From assembly GCA_029891385.1 (NCBI GenBank), contig CM057230.1, positions 16,567,372 to 16,631,371 on the forward strand: a stretch of 64,000 nucleotides of DNA, written 5' to 3'. Shown piece after piece: positions 1 through 10,320 of this stretch (its first letter is position 1; each line of letters starts with the position of its first letter). Origin of the DNA: Erythroxylum novogranatense (lineage: Eukaryota > Streptophyta > Magnoliopsida > Malpighiales > Erythroxylaceae). Both the position numbers and the translations under genes were made by a program. Under the pieces are notes generated by a model, which searched no databases, was not told the origin of the DNA, and worked only from the letters and a program-made list of their open reading frames with translations.

Positions 1-2983
1 ATTAAGGGCATTAATATATACGAAGTTGAGGCATTATCTGGCACCCAATCTCGTCAACTTTTTGTGAGAAATGCCCTTAAGGAAAAGCAACCTTCACAAG
101 ATCATATCCCGTTGATTGGTTCGTTTGTTAATTATGCCAGGGGTAACCCTCTAGCTATCAAAGTTTTGGGCTCCTATGTTTGTGAAAAAGGGGTGAAGTT
201 ATGGAAAGACGCATTGAATAAATTATCAAAATGCCCTAACCAGAAGATCCAAAATGTGCTGAAACTTAGTTATGATGGATTAGATAGAGAAGAGAAGGCT
301 ATCTTTCTTCGTATTGCATGTTTCTTTAAAGGTGAGAGTATAGACGAGGCAAAAAGAGTATTTAGCAGTTGTGGACTCTCAGCAGATATCGGAATAAGCG
401 TTCTTGTTGACAAATCTCTGGTGACTTGTAGACATAATAAATTAGAAATGCATGATCTGTTACAAGAAATGGGTAGAGAAATTGTTCGTCAAGAATCGAA
501 TGATCCTAGACGCCGCAGCAGATTATGGGATTCTAAGAAAATACGACGTGTGTTCGAAAAAAATGAAGTAAGATTTAAAGCATAAAATTATATAGATAAA
601 ATATTATGAATTAATTCTTTTATATATATTGATTTCTTGTTAATTATATTTCTTTTTGATCATTATTGTTAGGGAATTGAAGCAACTGAAATGGAAAGTA
701 TAAGTCTCAACTTCAAATTCAAATTGAATTAGATTCGAATGTTTTCAAGAGAATGCCCAATCTAAAATTCTTAAAGGTTTATACTTCTGGTGGCGAAGGA
801 AGTAAATTGCATCTCTCTAGAGGTCTCCATTTTCTACCTAGTGGGTTAAGATATCTTTACTGGGATCAATACCCGTTGGAGTCCTTGCCGACTGATTTTG
901 ATGCAAAAAAACTTCTTGTGCTTCATCTGCCTGATAGTAATATTAAGCAGATATTGAAGGTACGTACATATTATCTATATATGCTTTAACGGTTTTCTAT
1001 TTGATAGAAAGACTGTAATGTAGATACACAACTATCTCCTACTACTTACGCAGGGTGTAGGCAAGCTAAAAGCGGCTTCACAATCCCTAATTAAGTCTCC
1101 TCTCATATCTCGTGTCACAGATATTGTTTTTGGTAAGTTGTCTTTTGGCATTGGCAATAAGGTTCCCTCATCTTCTTGCCAATTCTTGAGCAAGATTATA
1201 CACATGGACATGGAAGGTTGCCAAAATCTGAAGAGTTTTCCAAATAATGTTGATTTGCAATGTCTTGAAATTCTTAATCTCAAGGGATGTTCAAATCTGA
1301 AGATCTTTCCAGAAATTTCAACAAATTTACGAAAATTATATGTGGGAGGTACAACAATAAAAGAAGTACATTCATCTTCAATTGAAGGCCTCAGTAGACT
1401 GCAAGAGTTGAATATGGAGTCATGTGAAAAGCTTGAAAGTCTTCCAAGTAACATTTGCAAGTTACAAGATCTTGAGGAACTTAATCTAAGATGTTGCGTA
1501 AGCTTAAAGAAATTTCCCGAGATCTTGGAGCCCATGTCCAAGCTATGGTCAGTTGAATTATCAAATTCAGGCATAGAAGTGATACCGTCCTCCATAGACA
1601 ATATGAAAGGGTTGTGTTCCTTGTGGTTGCGAAATTGTCACAATCTTGCCTGAAAGCATTGGTAATTTCGTGGGAAGAATTCGTGGCTTTTGGTTCAGCA
1701 CTGCTTGTAAAAGGCGAAAAAGGCCACACAACCTTTTGGATTTTGAGGATTTAGAATGTTTCTTTTTCACTATCCCCCCTCTGTCCTGTCCAAACTTTGT
1801 TTTAAAATTATTTATAGGTATAGGGCACGATGTGCAGGTTCAGATGACATCACGTGTTTCTAAATGCGTATCTTATTTGATTGACTTACCATCTCATCCG
1901 TGCTTAAAATTCTTTTCTCCGTTTTATGTTCTGAAATTAGCGAGGTGTAGTTTAAGGGAATTACCAAAGGACCTTGGTTCTTTATACTATTTGAGGGAGC
2001 TTGACTTGAGATATAATTCTTTTGAGGAGATCCCTGCCAGTATTAAACAACTTTCCCTGTTGGAATCTCTCAACTTACGTGGTTGTCTAAAGCTTCGATC
2101 CCTACCACAACTTCCCCCCCAGTCCATGTTACTTATCTGCTGATGGATGCGAATCTCTCAAGACATTGTCGGCCTTCAAACAACCAATCTTTAATGGTGG
2201 CAAGATGGACTTCAGCATGTGCTTGAAATTGAAAAAAATGGAATGTAAGGCTATGACGTATAAGATGTTGAGAAATGGGCCAAAGGTATGCAATGTTTCT
2301 CTTTGAATAGTTACCAATTTTTTCGTCTAAATAATAATGTTAAATTTTGCATCACTTCTTTTGTGGTGCAAACGCAGGATGTTCGCTTACTTTATCCGGG
2401 AAGTAGAATTCCAGAGTGGTTCAGGCATCAAACTAAAGGAGATATGATTAGAATAAAGCTTCCTTCAAATTGGTTCTTTCATCGCAGATTCTTCGGGCTC
2501 GCATTTTGCGTTGTTTCTGACCATCGTCCTTTTATAAAGTATGATAACTTTTTTAAAATTGAATGCTACTTGGAAAATAACTACAATCCTACCATTCGGT
2601 TTACATATAATCAAGGTCGTAGTCCGACTCGACGCGGCAGTGAAAGTTCAACAAATCTACAACACGTGGCAGTTTGGTGCAGCCATGACTTTAATGTTTG
2701 GATATCTGAAAGACGGCAATTATTCCGTCGTCATTGCATCAATAGGGCCTCATTCAAGTTCTCTGTTTGGATTGACTATGATATAAAAAAATGTGGAATA
2801 ACTCCACTGTATATGCAATTTGATGAGGGTTGCAGTGGAATAGCTCCACTGAATATGCAAGTTGATGAGGCTTATGTGCAAGGAGGTGAACTCTTTGAAA
2901 CTGTGGGTGGACTATCTGAAGCTAATGATGAACTCTCTGAAACTGCTTCAAGCATCTCTGGGGGAGAGAAGCCATATCCTTAA
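1..2983 (+). pseudogene. TNL1: 5'-truncated TIR-NB-ARC-LRR resistance gene, decayed
   Basis: The window opens inside an NB-ARC exon (1-567) that keeps the GLPL-like motif (RGNPLAIKVLG), RNBS-D (FLRIACFF) and the MHD motif (LEMHDLL). Three more exons follow: 673-959 and 1054-2285 (LRRs) and 2378-2983 (post-LRR C-JID domain, with IPEWFRHQTKGD). Introns have GT/AG borders shared with the related gene at 36260-40491. Compared with that gene it has a 10-bp deletion near 700-725 giving an in-frame TAG at 730, an 8-bp deletion at about 1650 (stop right after LRR residues NLA) and an extra C in a C7 run near 2115. TNL proteins are intracellular receptors that sense pathogen effectors and trigger TIR-dependent signalling. 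Three separate frame losses make this a pseudogene. The P-loop and TIR parts would lie left of the window. Confidence 0.88.
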
Positions 2984-3693
2984 GAGGTTGGGGGACTTGC
3001 TCAAACATTCATATCCTTTTTCTTAAGTCTCAAACCACCATTTTCGGTTTACCCTTTTAACTGCTGCCAGTTCTTTATTAGCAAATTACGTGGCATTTAA
3101 TACTCTTTTGATTTCTTGGTTTTGTACAGTAGGACGGAGAGCAGGGTTGGCTCTACAATCATCAAAACTATGGGTGGTCTCCTCCACGAGTCGAGTGGAA
3201 ATGATAGCAGACATTTTGTTGGAATCGGTAGAGATGGAAATGGTGCTCCTGCAAAAATGAGTATTTCTAGATCAACATAAATAATCTTACTTGTCAAATT
3301 CAACTCCTTAAAATTGTTTAGTTTTGTTACATTTTCTTGTAAGTTAAAGATGAAATTTAATTTGTTATTATCTTCAAAAGTACCATATTTGTAACTATTT
3401 TCAACTCATTTTCAATTAAATCAATTGCATAGATAAGTGTACTTCATTACATAATATATATTGAATTGCATAATTAATGTACCATTATAAATGTCGATTT
3501 TTGTTTTGACACTTTTAAGAAAAGGTCTTAAATTAAGTGACGATTGATCATTATTTTTTATGTGCAAGACATTAAAATATGCAAAAAAATCAATTTATCG
3601 TTAAACAAAAATATATTCAATTAATCATTTTAACAACAACTTATGTTTTAAACCAAAATAATTGAAGAGTCAAATTAAACACCTTCGGGTTCG
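2984..3693. other. TNL1 3' flank and AT-rich cluster spacer
   Basis: No gene is seen. Positions 3118-3275 match 40826-40966 downstream of TNL2, including a possible acceptor (TTTTGTACAG), so this is probably a shared 3' UTR exon. From about 3270 to 3690 the AT-rich sequence recurs at 9670-10086 and, split by a gypsy element, at 41900-42021 plus 53041-53255. It is the common spacer of the duplicated TNL unit. Confidence 0.7.
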
Positions 3694-4010
3694 TTGTCAC
3701 GTATGTTAAAAGCTCGCAAAAGTCGTATAGTTTATGCTTCTTCTGTTGTCTGCGTCCTACTACCCCTTATCTTCACCGATTTCTTTTTCACTCCGGTGGA
3801 AGTACCCTTTATCTTCGTCGGTCATCTTTACGATGCTCTTTCGCGTAAAAGCCTCGAGACTTTTGTAGACAATTAACTTCCAAGAGGGGAGGAAAATCAA
3901 CCCTGCCCTTCCTTCCATTAGAGAAAGGAGGCATACAGAAGTTGTTAGAACATTTTATTTCAAAACTATTGGAGGAAATGTTGAAATTTGTTGGAGGACT
4001 CACTTGAAAA
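3694..4010 (+). pseudogene. TIR-NBS fusion relic 1
   Basis: A short piece resembles the 5' end of a TNL: leader sequence, then the TIR stretch corresponding to LETFVDN, followed within 60 bp by an NB-ARC stretch (GGIQKLLE-like, 3925-3990). In the complete gene these two pieces lie about 0.7 kb apart, so a deletion joined them. The TIR beta-A core (FISFRGEDTR) is lost, there is a stop after FVDN, and the start codon is missing. The same deletion joint recurs at 53268-53620, so the deletion came before a duplication. No function is expected. Confidence 0.75.
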
Positions 4011-4666
4011 GAAACTCAAAAGATAATATATTAATTGTAATATTTTACAAACATATTCTCCACTCTACACTAACACACACCTCACTTTCATTAATTGGTT
4101 GTCACTCACACACACAACACGTTATGGAGCTTGGCTCCTTTTATAGACTCCTCAAGTCGGTTAACAACCGGTTTTCACTTTCTAAAGTATTCTAGAATAT
4201 TATGAAAAGTTTGTGCAATAAATGTTATTTATGTATGTAGGACAAATGGGAAGACTTTATAATTATATATTTCTTTTTTATTTATACATTTATATTCATT
4301 ATATATATATATGTATTTATATTCATATATATATATATATATATATTTCTATTATTATTATTATTTATCTAAAATTTATCTAAAATTTATAAACTTATCT
4401 AAAAATATAGCTATTATAAAAAGAATTAGAGTATATTTAAATAAAAATCAATATTGAATATATATTGTATCTTAGATTCAACAGGATTCTCAAATTCAAA
4501 TCATTTTTGAAACATCATAAAGGAAAGTTGGATTCTATCCATTATATAAAATTAATATTTAGATATTCAATTTATATAATTTATATTTATATTTATATAT
4601 AATATTCCATATAATTAGTTTGATTAATATTCCATATAATTAGAATATCCAGAAGTGCAATTAGGG
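4011..4666. other. Spacer after the TIR-NBS relic, with AT microsatellite
   Basis: Positions 4011-4260 match 53621-53788 plus 62883-62930, where a 9-kb insertion separates the two halves; this copy is the empty site. Positions 4280-4350 hold (AT)n and ATT-rich simple repeat. The rest to 4666 is AT-rich with no coding signal. Confidence 0.7.
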
Positions 4667-5740
4667 AATCGGTCTGATTCTATCTCTATTCGTCATGTTT
4701 GAAGAAAGGAAGGATCCCAAAGAATCGATCTTTCTTTTAGTTTTAATTGTTGAATCTCTCTTTGATTAATCAATGTGTGATATTTCGAATCTTCATTACT
4801 AATGGAATCAAAATGATCTCTCGATTGATCAGAAGATCCCTTCATAAAATCCCTTCCTTAAACTAAACTAGATCTTGTGGAATCATATTGAATATTTGAC
4901 GATATTTTCCTAAAAAATCGATCATTGTTTATCAACCACACATTGTCTAACCAAATCCAATTATCTCTCAATATGTTCCCCAAAAAATCTGATTCGTGCG
5001 GATTATTCCTCCAACTAACAAAAAGATCTTGGCAGAATTGTCACATAGAAAATTGAGCACAATTTTGCAAAGAAGTAACCCACTTCTTTCTTGAGAAGAG
5101 ATAGGAAACATGCTCAATATCATTTGATTGAATAGTTAACCTAGCACCTTCTTGTTTGAAGAAACCCTCCACTTCAATTGAGATTTTTTCACGAAAGGCA
5201 AACATAAGATAACAAATGCAATCTTTCACTAAGATTTCGAATAATTATCCTGAATTTAAATTGATTATGTTTCACCCCTTCCTCAGAGAAAGACGATCAA
5301 ACAATTCCCAATCAGGTCCTTGCGGATTAGATCATCCATATAATATACAAAAAGAAACTCCAGATGTTTGATATCTTTCTCATTGAATGAGATCTCAATT
5401 CTAGGGACATTTTCATTATATATCTTACAACTAGAATCCCTCTTTTTTCTGATCCAGTTCCTCCACCATAGCTAACCATAGTTAGATTTAGACATGATAC
5501 ACTTTTTAGTTATTGGGGGAACCCAAGTACACTCTTTCGGATTCGGGAAACAGCTCTCAGAGATATTTTTTCCTTTTGGAAGATATAGGAGCGAAACAAT
5601 CAACCTATTGATATTGGAAGACCCAAAGGATTCTTCCAATATATCATTTCTGGGTCCAATAGAATTCATAGGTATAGGAAGAAGCCTCGTCAAATAGATA
5701 TAATTTTTGGACCATCTTTCGATTGTTAATACGATATATA
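4667..5740 (-). pseudogene. ycf2: Plastid ycf2 fragment in the nucleus
   Basis: Read on the minus strand, the segment translates into pieces of the N-terminal region of plastid Ycf2: [63 protein letters not shown] and, furthest left, a [13 protein letters not shown] stretch. These are in normal Ycf2 order and cover roughly residues 90-470 of a protein of about 2,280. The reading frame is broken by substitutions and indels, so it is a dead nuclear (or mitochondrion-transferred) plastid copy. The homology ends abruptly near 5740. It is followed after about 185 bp by mitochondrial rRNA sequence in the same orientation. Confidence 0.88.
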
Positions 5741-5924
5741 AGGACCATTATTACTTTATCATTTCATTTAAGCGAAAGAGTTCCTCTAATTCTATAAATA
5801 TTTGGACAATACTCTCTTCTTGAATATCATTTATAAGAGTTTCGAATTTACTAGTATCTTACCAATTAATATTTAATAACCCAAGATTCCAGACTTTTAT
5901 TAAATGAGAAAGAAATCACCCAAG
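5741..5924. other. AT-rich joint between organelle fragments
   Basis: About 185 bp between the ycf2 and rrn26 homologies. I recognise neither organelle sequence here and see no gene. It may be filler DNA or an organelle intergenic region. Confidence 0.4.
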
Positions 5925-6288
5925 TTTTTTTCCTGGTCATGGATAGATCACTCAGGTTCGGGTCCATAAGCAATGACAATTGCTCTATGAAGACTCGCTT
6001 TCGCTACGGCTTCGATAGGTTCCCTTAACCAAGCCACTACTTATGAGTCACCGGCTCATTCTTCAACAGGCACGCGGTCAGAACCCCAGGCTCCTCCCAC
6101 TGCTTCGAAGCTTATGATTTCATGTTTTATTTCACTCCCCGATGGAGGTTCCTTTCACCCTTCCCTCACGATACTACTTTGCTATCAGTTACCCAAGATT
6201 ATTTAGCCTTGCAAGGTGATCCTTGCTAATTCACAAAGGATTCCACATGCTCCATGCTACTTGGGTCAAGGCGTAAGCTAGTGATGCT
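5925..6288 (-). pseudogene. rrn26: Mitochondrial 26S rRNA fragment (rrn26)
   Basis: The plus strand is the reverse complement of large-subunit rRNA. Recognisable conserved blocks include the complement of the CCGTGAGGGAAGGGTGAAA region and of GGCTAAATACTC-like sequence (near 6150-6215). The wording fits plant mitochondrial 26S rather than plastid 23S rRNA, judged from memory. It covers roughly 360 nt of the 5' third of the molecule, carries scattered substitutions and is bounded by unrelated DNA, so it is a nuclear relic, not a working rRNA gene. Confidence 0.72.
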
Positions 6289-6783
6289 TTCAAAATTTTA
6301 AGATTATGTAGTTGCATAATCTTAAAAATTTGTAGTTGCAAATTTTTTAAGATTATGTAGTTGCAAATTTTTAACTCAAGTTTGTTGCTAATATCTCTCA
6401 CACATAGTTGAGGGAAAATAATGAATTTGTTTTTCTGGTGTTACTGTAAATGCCTATTTAAAGGCTAGTTGATTTAATAAAGAATTGCACTTGCAGAATT
6501 CATTACTTGCATTTTCCATCCATTAATTGTTTCCGACGTTACATATTTACCTTGTGTTTTAGCATCATGGCATTAGAGCAGGTCGAATGGCCACCAATAA
6601 CAACACAGTAAGTGCCACTCAGTCGCATATCCCACTCAGTCGTATATCCCTATTTCAAAGGGAAAAATTATCTGTTCTGAAGCATCAAGAAGAAGACCTT
6701 GTTCAAACTGCAAGATCCTTGGGAGCTAGTTGAAAGTGGATACCTAGAAAGTGACGAATCAAACTACTAGTTGAAAGTGGATA
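6289..6783 (+). mobile_element. Ty1/copia remnant: LTR end, PBS and start of gag
   Basis: An AT-rich stretch with short repeats (6289-6565) precedes TGGCATTAGAGCAGG (about 6567), which looks like a mutated initiator-tRNA-Met primer site (TGGTATCAGAGC). A gag-like start follows at 6586 (MATNNNTVSATQ) and a later piece reads LQDPWELVESGY, typical of copia GAG near its N-terminus. Positions 6722-6788 contain an imperfect 41-bp tandem duplication. The element is interrupted at 6788 by the Tat fragment and resumes after 9105 with the same AAAGTGACGAATCAAAC sequence. The pol region is not seen. Confidence 0.55.
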
Positions 6784-6788
6784 CCTAG

Positions 6789-7215
6789 TGGTTCTGCCAG
6801 ATTCTGACAGAACGGAACGTTGCCGTTTGGATCCATGAGCTGGCCGTCTTCTGGGATGACTTCAACGTGAAGGTACCTGTAAAACAAAGGAAAGCACGCC
6901 GGGGGTTGTGTCCCGATTAGCCCCTCCGACGCTCAAGTCATCCTTTGGTGAAGATGGGATTGCCGTAAAAGCTGAGAGAGTTAGGTTATGATTATGCGTA
7001 CCTTTGTTACGATGAAATTATACCTTATATATGGGACGGATGCTAGGGTTAAGTCTTTACGTGTGCATGAGAGTCTCTTACATGCGGACGGGCTGAAAAG
7101 AGCATGGATCGGGCTTGGGTTAACCAATGGGTGTGAGGCCCATCTTTAAGAGATCGACCGATCGGCCCGTGGATTATTATGATTGGGTTTGGGCCCAATT
7201 CGACCCACCCGACCA
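6789..7215 (-). repeat. LTR of the Tat fragment (reversed)
   Basis: About 427 bp. On the minus strand it begins TGGTCGGGTGGG and ends TGGCAGAACCA, matching the ends of the LTR at 42022-42464. The block around 6900-6945 matches in reverse the GAGCGTCGGAGGGGCTAATC region of the other LTRs. Confidence 0.75.
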
Positions 7216-8068
7216 TAAGCTCCCCCTACTCCTCGAGTCTGAGTGAAGAGAAGGGTCGGAGGAGTATGTCAGGATTTGATAGCTCGTAAGGTGGACGATC
7301 GGTCGGGCATTGACGTTGTACGTCGGTATGAGGCAGATCGTACTTGATCCGATCGATCGGGTATTAATATGTAGTCTGTCTGCAGTCTTGTAGCTCGTTG
7401 TAGGTCAGCTAATGAAATAGTCGGTCGATCGGGTATTGTTGTTGTAGCTCGGTCATGGGACAGCCCGGGTAGTCCCGATTGGTCGGATGCTGACTAGTTG
7501 TGCGTGGCTGCTCGTATTGGGATCGGTCGGCTGAGTGCCCCAACTGGTCGACCTCGGGACTTATTACACAATAACTCGCGCTATACGGATTGGGTGGTCA
7601 TCATTAGTGGGCGTGCGGCGTATTTATTGTCGACGGCGCGTGCCTTCTGACAGCTTTTCAGAATCTGAAACGGATTGTCCTTGATGGATCGTCCTTGTAA
7701 CCGTTGTACAGTTGTCATGGAAGTCCTTTCAACTGTCACGCCGCTCCGACTTTTTAAATAAACCCTAATTTACCTCGGCTCGGATCTTTCCGCGTGTCCG
7801 AGCTCATTCGGATTTTCTCCGTGTGTCACGCTCTGGTTGGGATGTCCGTTTAACTGATCTTCTACAAATGTTCAGGATAGATATGCTGTGGGTTTTCTTC
7901 ACACTTGTTTCGTTCTTGCTTTCATTCTACCTTCATCTACTCTTTCTTGCTCTCAGTTCCCAGAAATTTCCGTCAACTGTTGTTCGATTTTCCCTTTCTC
8001 CGTTCACTAAATAGGTACGTCCTTCCTTCCCCTAAGTTTTTCTTATTAAAAACCTCTTCTTGGTAAAC
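7216..8068 (+). promoter_or_regulatory. PPT and upstream region of the antisense gene
   Basis: 7217-7233 is a polypurine tract on the minus strand (GGAGTAGGGGGAGC). The remaining sequence, rich in CGATCGGTCGG-like words, recurs in reverse at 51860-52600 and must hold the promoter of the antisense gene; a TTTAAATAAA stretch lies at about 7754. AAATAG|GTACGTCC at 8009-8022 looks like a 5' UTR splice donor and is conserved in the other copy at about 51900-51910. No acceptor was fixed. Confidence 0.45.
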
Positions 8069-8980
8069 ATGTCGACTACCAGTGCTAGAAGTATGGTAGA
8101 GGGTTTCGAGGATTTATCGATGAGGGAGAGAAAGGATGAGTTGGTTGTGGAGGCGCCGCCACAGGAAGCATCGACGATGACCGTAAAGGAGCTGAATCGG
8201 TCAATACTCAGATATAACATTCCCGTATCCTGGGGACCTCGGCTGGCTTTGGGGAACGAACGTATCCACAGCAACTTGAGTGGATATTTTGCCGTTTCCG
8301 ATAGTTTCTTCTCGGTGGGTGACATGAGGCTTCCATACGCCCCGATCGTCGACGAGATATGCACGACCTATCAGCTAATGCCAAGCCAAATTCCTCCGAA
8401 TAGCTGGAGATTTATAAACGGTCTGGTGTTGCTGTGCCATAAGTTCGACTGTTTGCCCACGATTGGCATCTTGCGTCATTTCTTGAGGATGAGTCATAGT
8501 CCGAGCTCTGGGGCTGGGATCCCCTTTTTACAGTATAGAGACGCCCGATATCGACCGGCCAAGACACCTTCGAAAATCTCTTCCTGGAGAACTAAATATT
8601 TCTTTGTGAAACCTCTAGGATTCTCCTCGGAGTGTCGGCCATGGAGGTATCCTTTGGCCGAGCAGTGGAACGATTTGTCGAGCGTATCCCTCAGTAGGGA
8701 GGAGTGGGGGGTAGTCTGGCGTATTAAAGCGCTCGGTCGGTACGACTTCGCTCGGCTCGTCCAGGGCTATTTCGGGGGAGCCTCGGTCGATTCTTTTCTT
8801 CTCGACCCCCCACCACGGATTAGCGGGCTAGGAGAGGAAGCCTCCCCATCTGGTTGAATCTGCGTAGTTCAACTACTTACTGCATGTTTTGATTATTGCT
8901 ATCTCCCTCTGACTTATGTTTGTTACTGTGCAGCTATGGCGAGGATAAGCAGTTTTGACGGCCCTGCCTCCCCCCCCTAA
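8069..8980 (+). CDS. Tat antisense gene, copy 1 (PF04195-like, 3' truncated)
   Basis: Exon 1 (8069-8852) is open for about 261 codons, starting MSTTSARS. It contains a block resembling the 'putative gypsy type transposon' domain (PF04195): FFSVGDMRLPYAPIVDEI, then SQIPPNSWRFINGLVLLCHKF, then KYFFVKPLG. Exon 1 ends in T-G|GTTGA; a short intron (8853-8933) ends ..GTGCAG, and exon 2 opens in frame with MARISSFDGPAS before a TAA at 8978 where the sequence joins a different repeat. The start at 8069 is chosen because the other copy aligns from this ATG (MSSTGSRS). The gene lies antisense to its retrotransposon, as known for extra ORFs of Tat-lineage elements. The protein's role is unknown; the coiled-coil half seen in copy 2 is missing here. 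Confidence 0.7.
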
Positions 8981-9105
8981 ATCAAAACCCTGAGGTCACA
9001 GGTTCGACTTCCGCTGTCCTCACGGGATGCGCAGCGCCCCCCTACGGGATGTGGGTGTGACCAAACGGGACAATACCTGGCCGGTAAGGGACCCGGCCCA
9101 AACCA
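8981..9105. repeat. GC-rich repeat with tRNA-like box B
   Basis: A GC-rich segment that differs sharply from its AT-rich surroundings. It contains GGTTCGACTTCC (about 9001-9012), close to the RNA polymerase III box B consensus, and CTGGCCGGTAAGGGACCCGG. It could be part of a SINE or of the 5' LTR side of the element. No box A was confirmed. Confidence 0.35.
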
Positions 9106-9110
9106 CCTAG

Positions 9111-10086
9111 AAAGTGACGAATCAAACAAACCTATTGAGTATAAGTAATATCTGAATTTCAACTTTTCATCCTTTAACATTATTGGGGTTTATAATTTAA
9201 CCAATACCAAGCGACTTTTGCTTTAAAAAGCCTTTATAACCATAAACATCAAGACCATAACTTCGCCGAGTCATGTTTTCTTATTTAGTTAACTCCCTTA
9301 TAATTTAAAAAATATTAGAAAAGTGTTATAATTTTAATTAAAATTATTTTAATTTTTAGTTTTGTAAAATATATCTTCTCTCATGTTTCAATTTGAAAAT
9401 ATTTGTGACTAATCAAATAGTATTTATATTATAGTTCAGTTTAGCTTAACTCTTAAAATCAAACATAATTAATTAAATTAGATTCAAAATAATAATTTAT
9501 TATATTTATATTAAACTATAAATTTAAGTCAAATTTAATTAGTTCAAGTAAAATTTAAGAGCTAATTTGAATTATCATGAGTAAGATTACTCCTCCTAAA
9601 TATATTTATTTCAAATAATCTGGGAGTGACTTCCATCTTCAAAACTAACAGTAGGAATTTTCATTAGGTATTTCTAAATCTTACTTGTCAAATTCAACTC
9701 TTTAAAATTGTTTAGATTTGTTATATTTTCTTGTAAGTTAAAGATGAAATTTAATTTGTTATCCTCTTCGAAACATTACTATTTTCAACTCATTTTTCAA
9801 TTAAATCAATTGCATAGATAGGGTACTTCATTACATAACATATATTGAGTTGCATAATTAATTATAAATGTCGATTTTGTTTTGACACTTTTAAGAAAAG
9901 ATCTTAACTAAATAAGTGACGATTCATCATTATTTTCTACGTGCAATACATTAAAATATGCAAGAAAAATCAATTTATCGTTAAACAAAAATATCTTCAA
10001 TTAGAATTGTAGACGTGTCAAAAAAAAGGGTCTACAATCATTTTAACTACAACTTATGTTTTAAACCAAAATAATCCGAGAGTCAA
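9111..10086. other. AT-rich spacer, part shared with other TNL units
   Basis: Positions 9111-9660 resume the interrupted copia-like sequence and then AT-rich DNA with no coding signal. From about 9670 to 10086 the sequence matches the TNL spacer at 3270-3690, including the start of the block that precedes the TIR relics (CAATTTATCGTTAAAC). No TIR sequence follows here. Confidence 0.65.
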
Positions 10087-10111
10087 ATTCTTTATTAATA
10101 TCAATGATATA

Positions 10112-10313
10112 GGTATAAAAGGTTTGATAACGCCCTACCTTCAACTCGAGTTTTGGGTAGATCAGTGGTATCGAGGCGTCCGGTATGAGCAGGCCGCCTC
10201 TACGCCTCGTGTTCGAGTTAAAGACATCCATCGCCCGATCCGGCGCCCACGCAGCGTGGCGTGGTGGGTATAAAAGGTTTGATAACGCCTACCTTCAACT
10301 CGAGTTTTGGGTA
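10112..10313. repeat. 48-bp direct repeats flanking a tRNA-like insert
   Basis: 10112-10159 and 10267-10313 are near-identical (GGTATAAAAGGTTTGATAAC...TTTTGGGTA). Between them lie about 107 bp of GC-rich sequence (AGTGGTATCGAGG...TGTTCGAGTT) with weak box A and box B resemblance. It is either a short retroposon with an unusually long target duplication or 1.3 copies of a 155-bp tandem repeat. Confidence 0.5.
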
Positions 10314-10320
10314 CCGAGCT

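Larger units (their letters stand above)
6789..9105 (-). mobile_element. Reversed Tat-type Ty3/gypsy fragment with its antisense gene
   Basis: The insert starts TG (TGGTTCTGCC) and ends CA-like (CAAACCA), and is flanked by CCTAG on both sides (6784-6788 and 9106-9110), a 5-bp target duplication. Its left part is a reversed LTR related to those at 42022-42464 and 52620-53027. Next come a reversed polypurine tract (7217-7233), a non-coding region, and the element's antisense gene, which here reads on the plus strand. gag and pol are missing, so it cannot move by itself. It is a shortened relative of the 11-kb element at 42022-53027. Confidence 0.75.

Noticed and set aside
5925..6288. Functional rRNA gene or bacterial contamination
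   Set aside because: Only a fragment of the large-subunit rRNA, with changes in normally invariant bases, next to a plastid fragment and plant transposons.
8032..8364. Minus-strand open frame of 110 codons
   Set aside because: Shadow of the well-supported plus-strand exon at 8069-8852, whose protein is conserved in a second copy.
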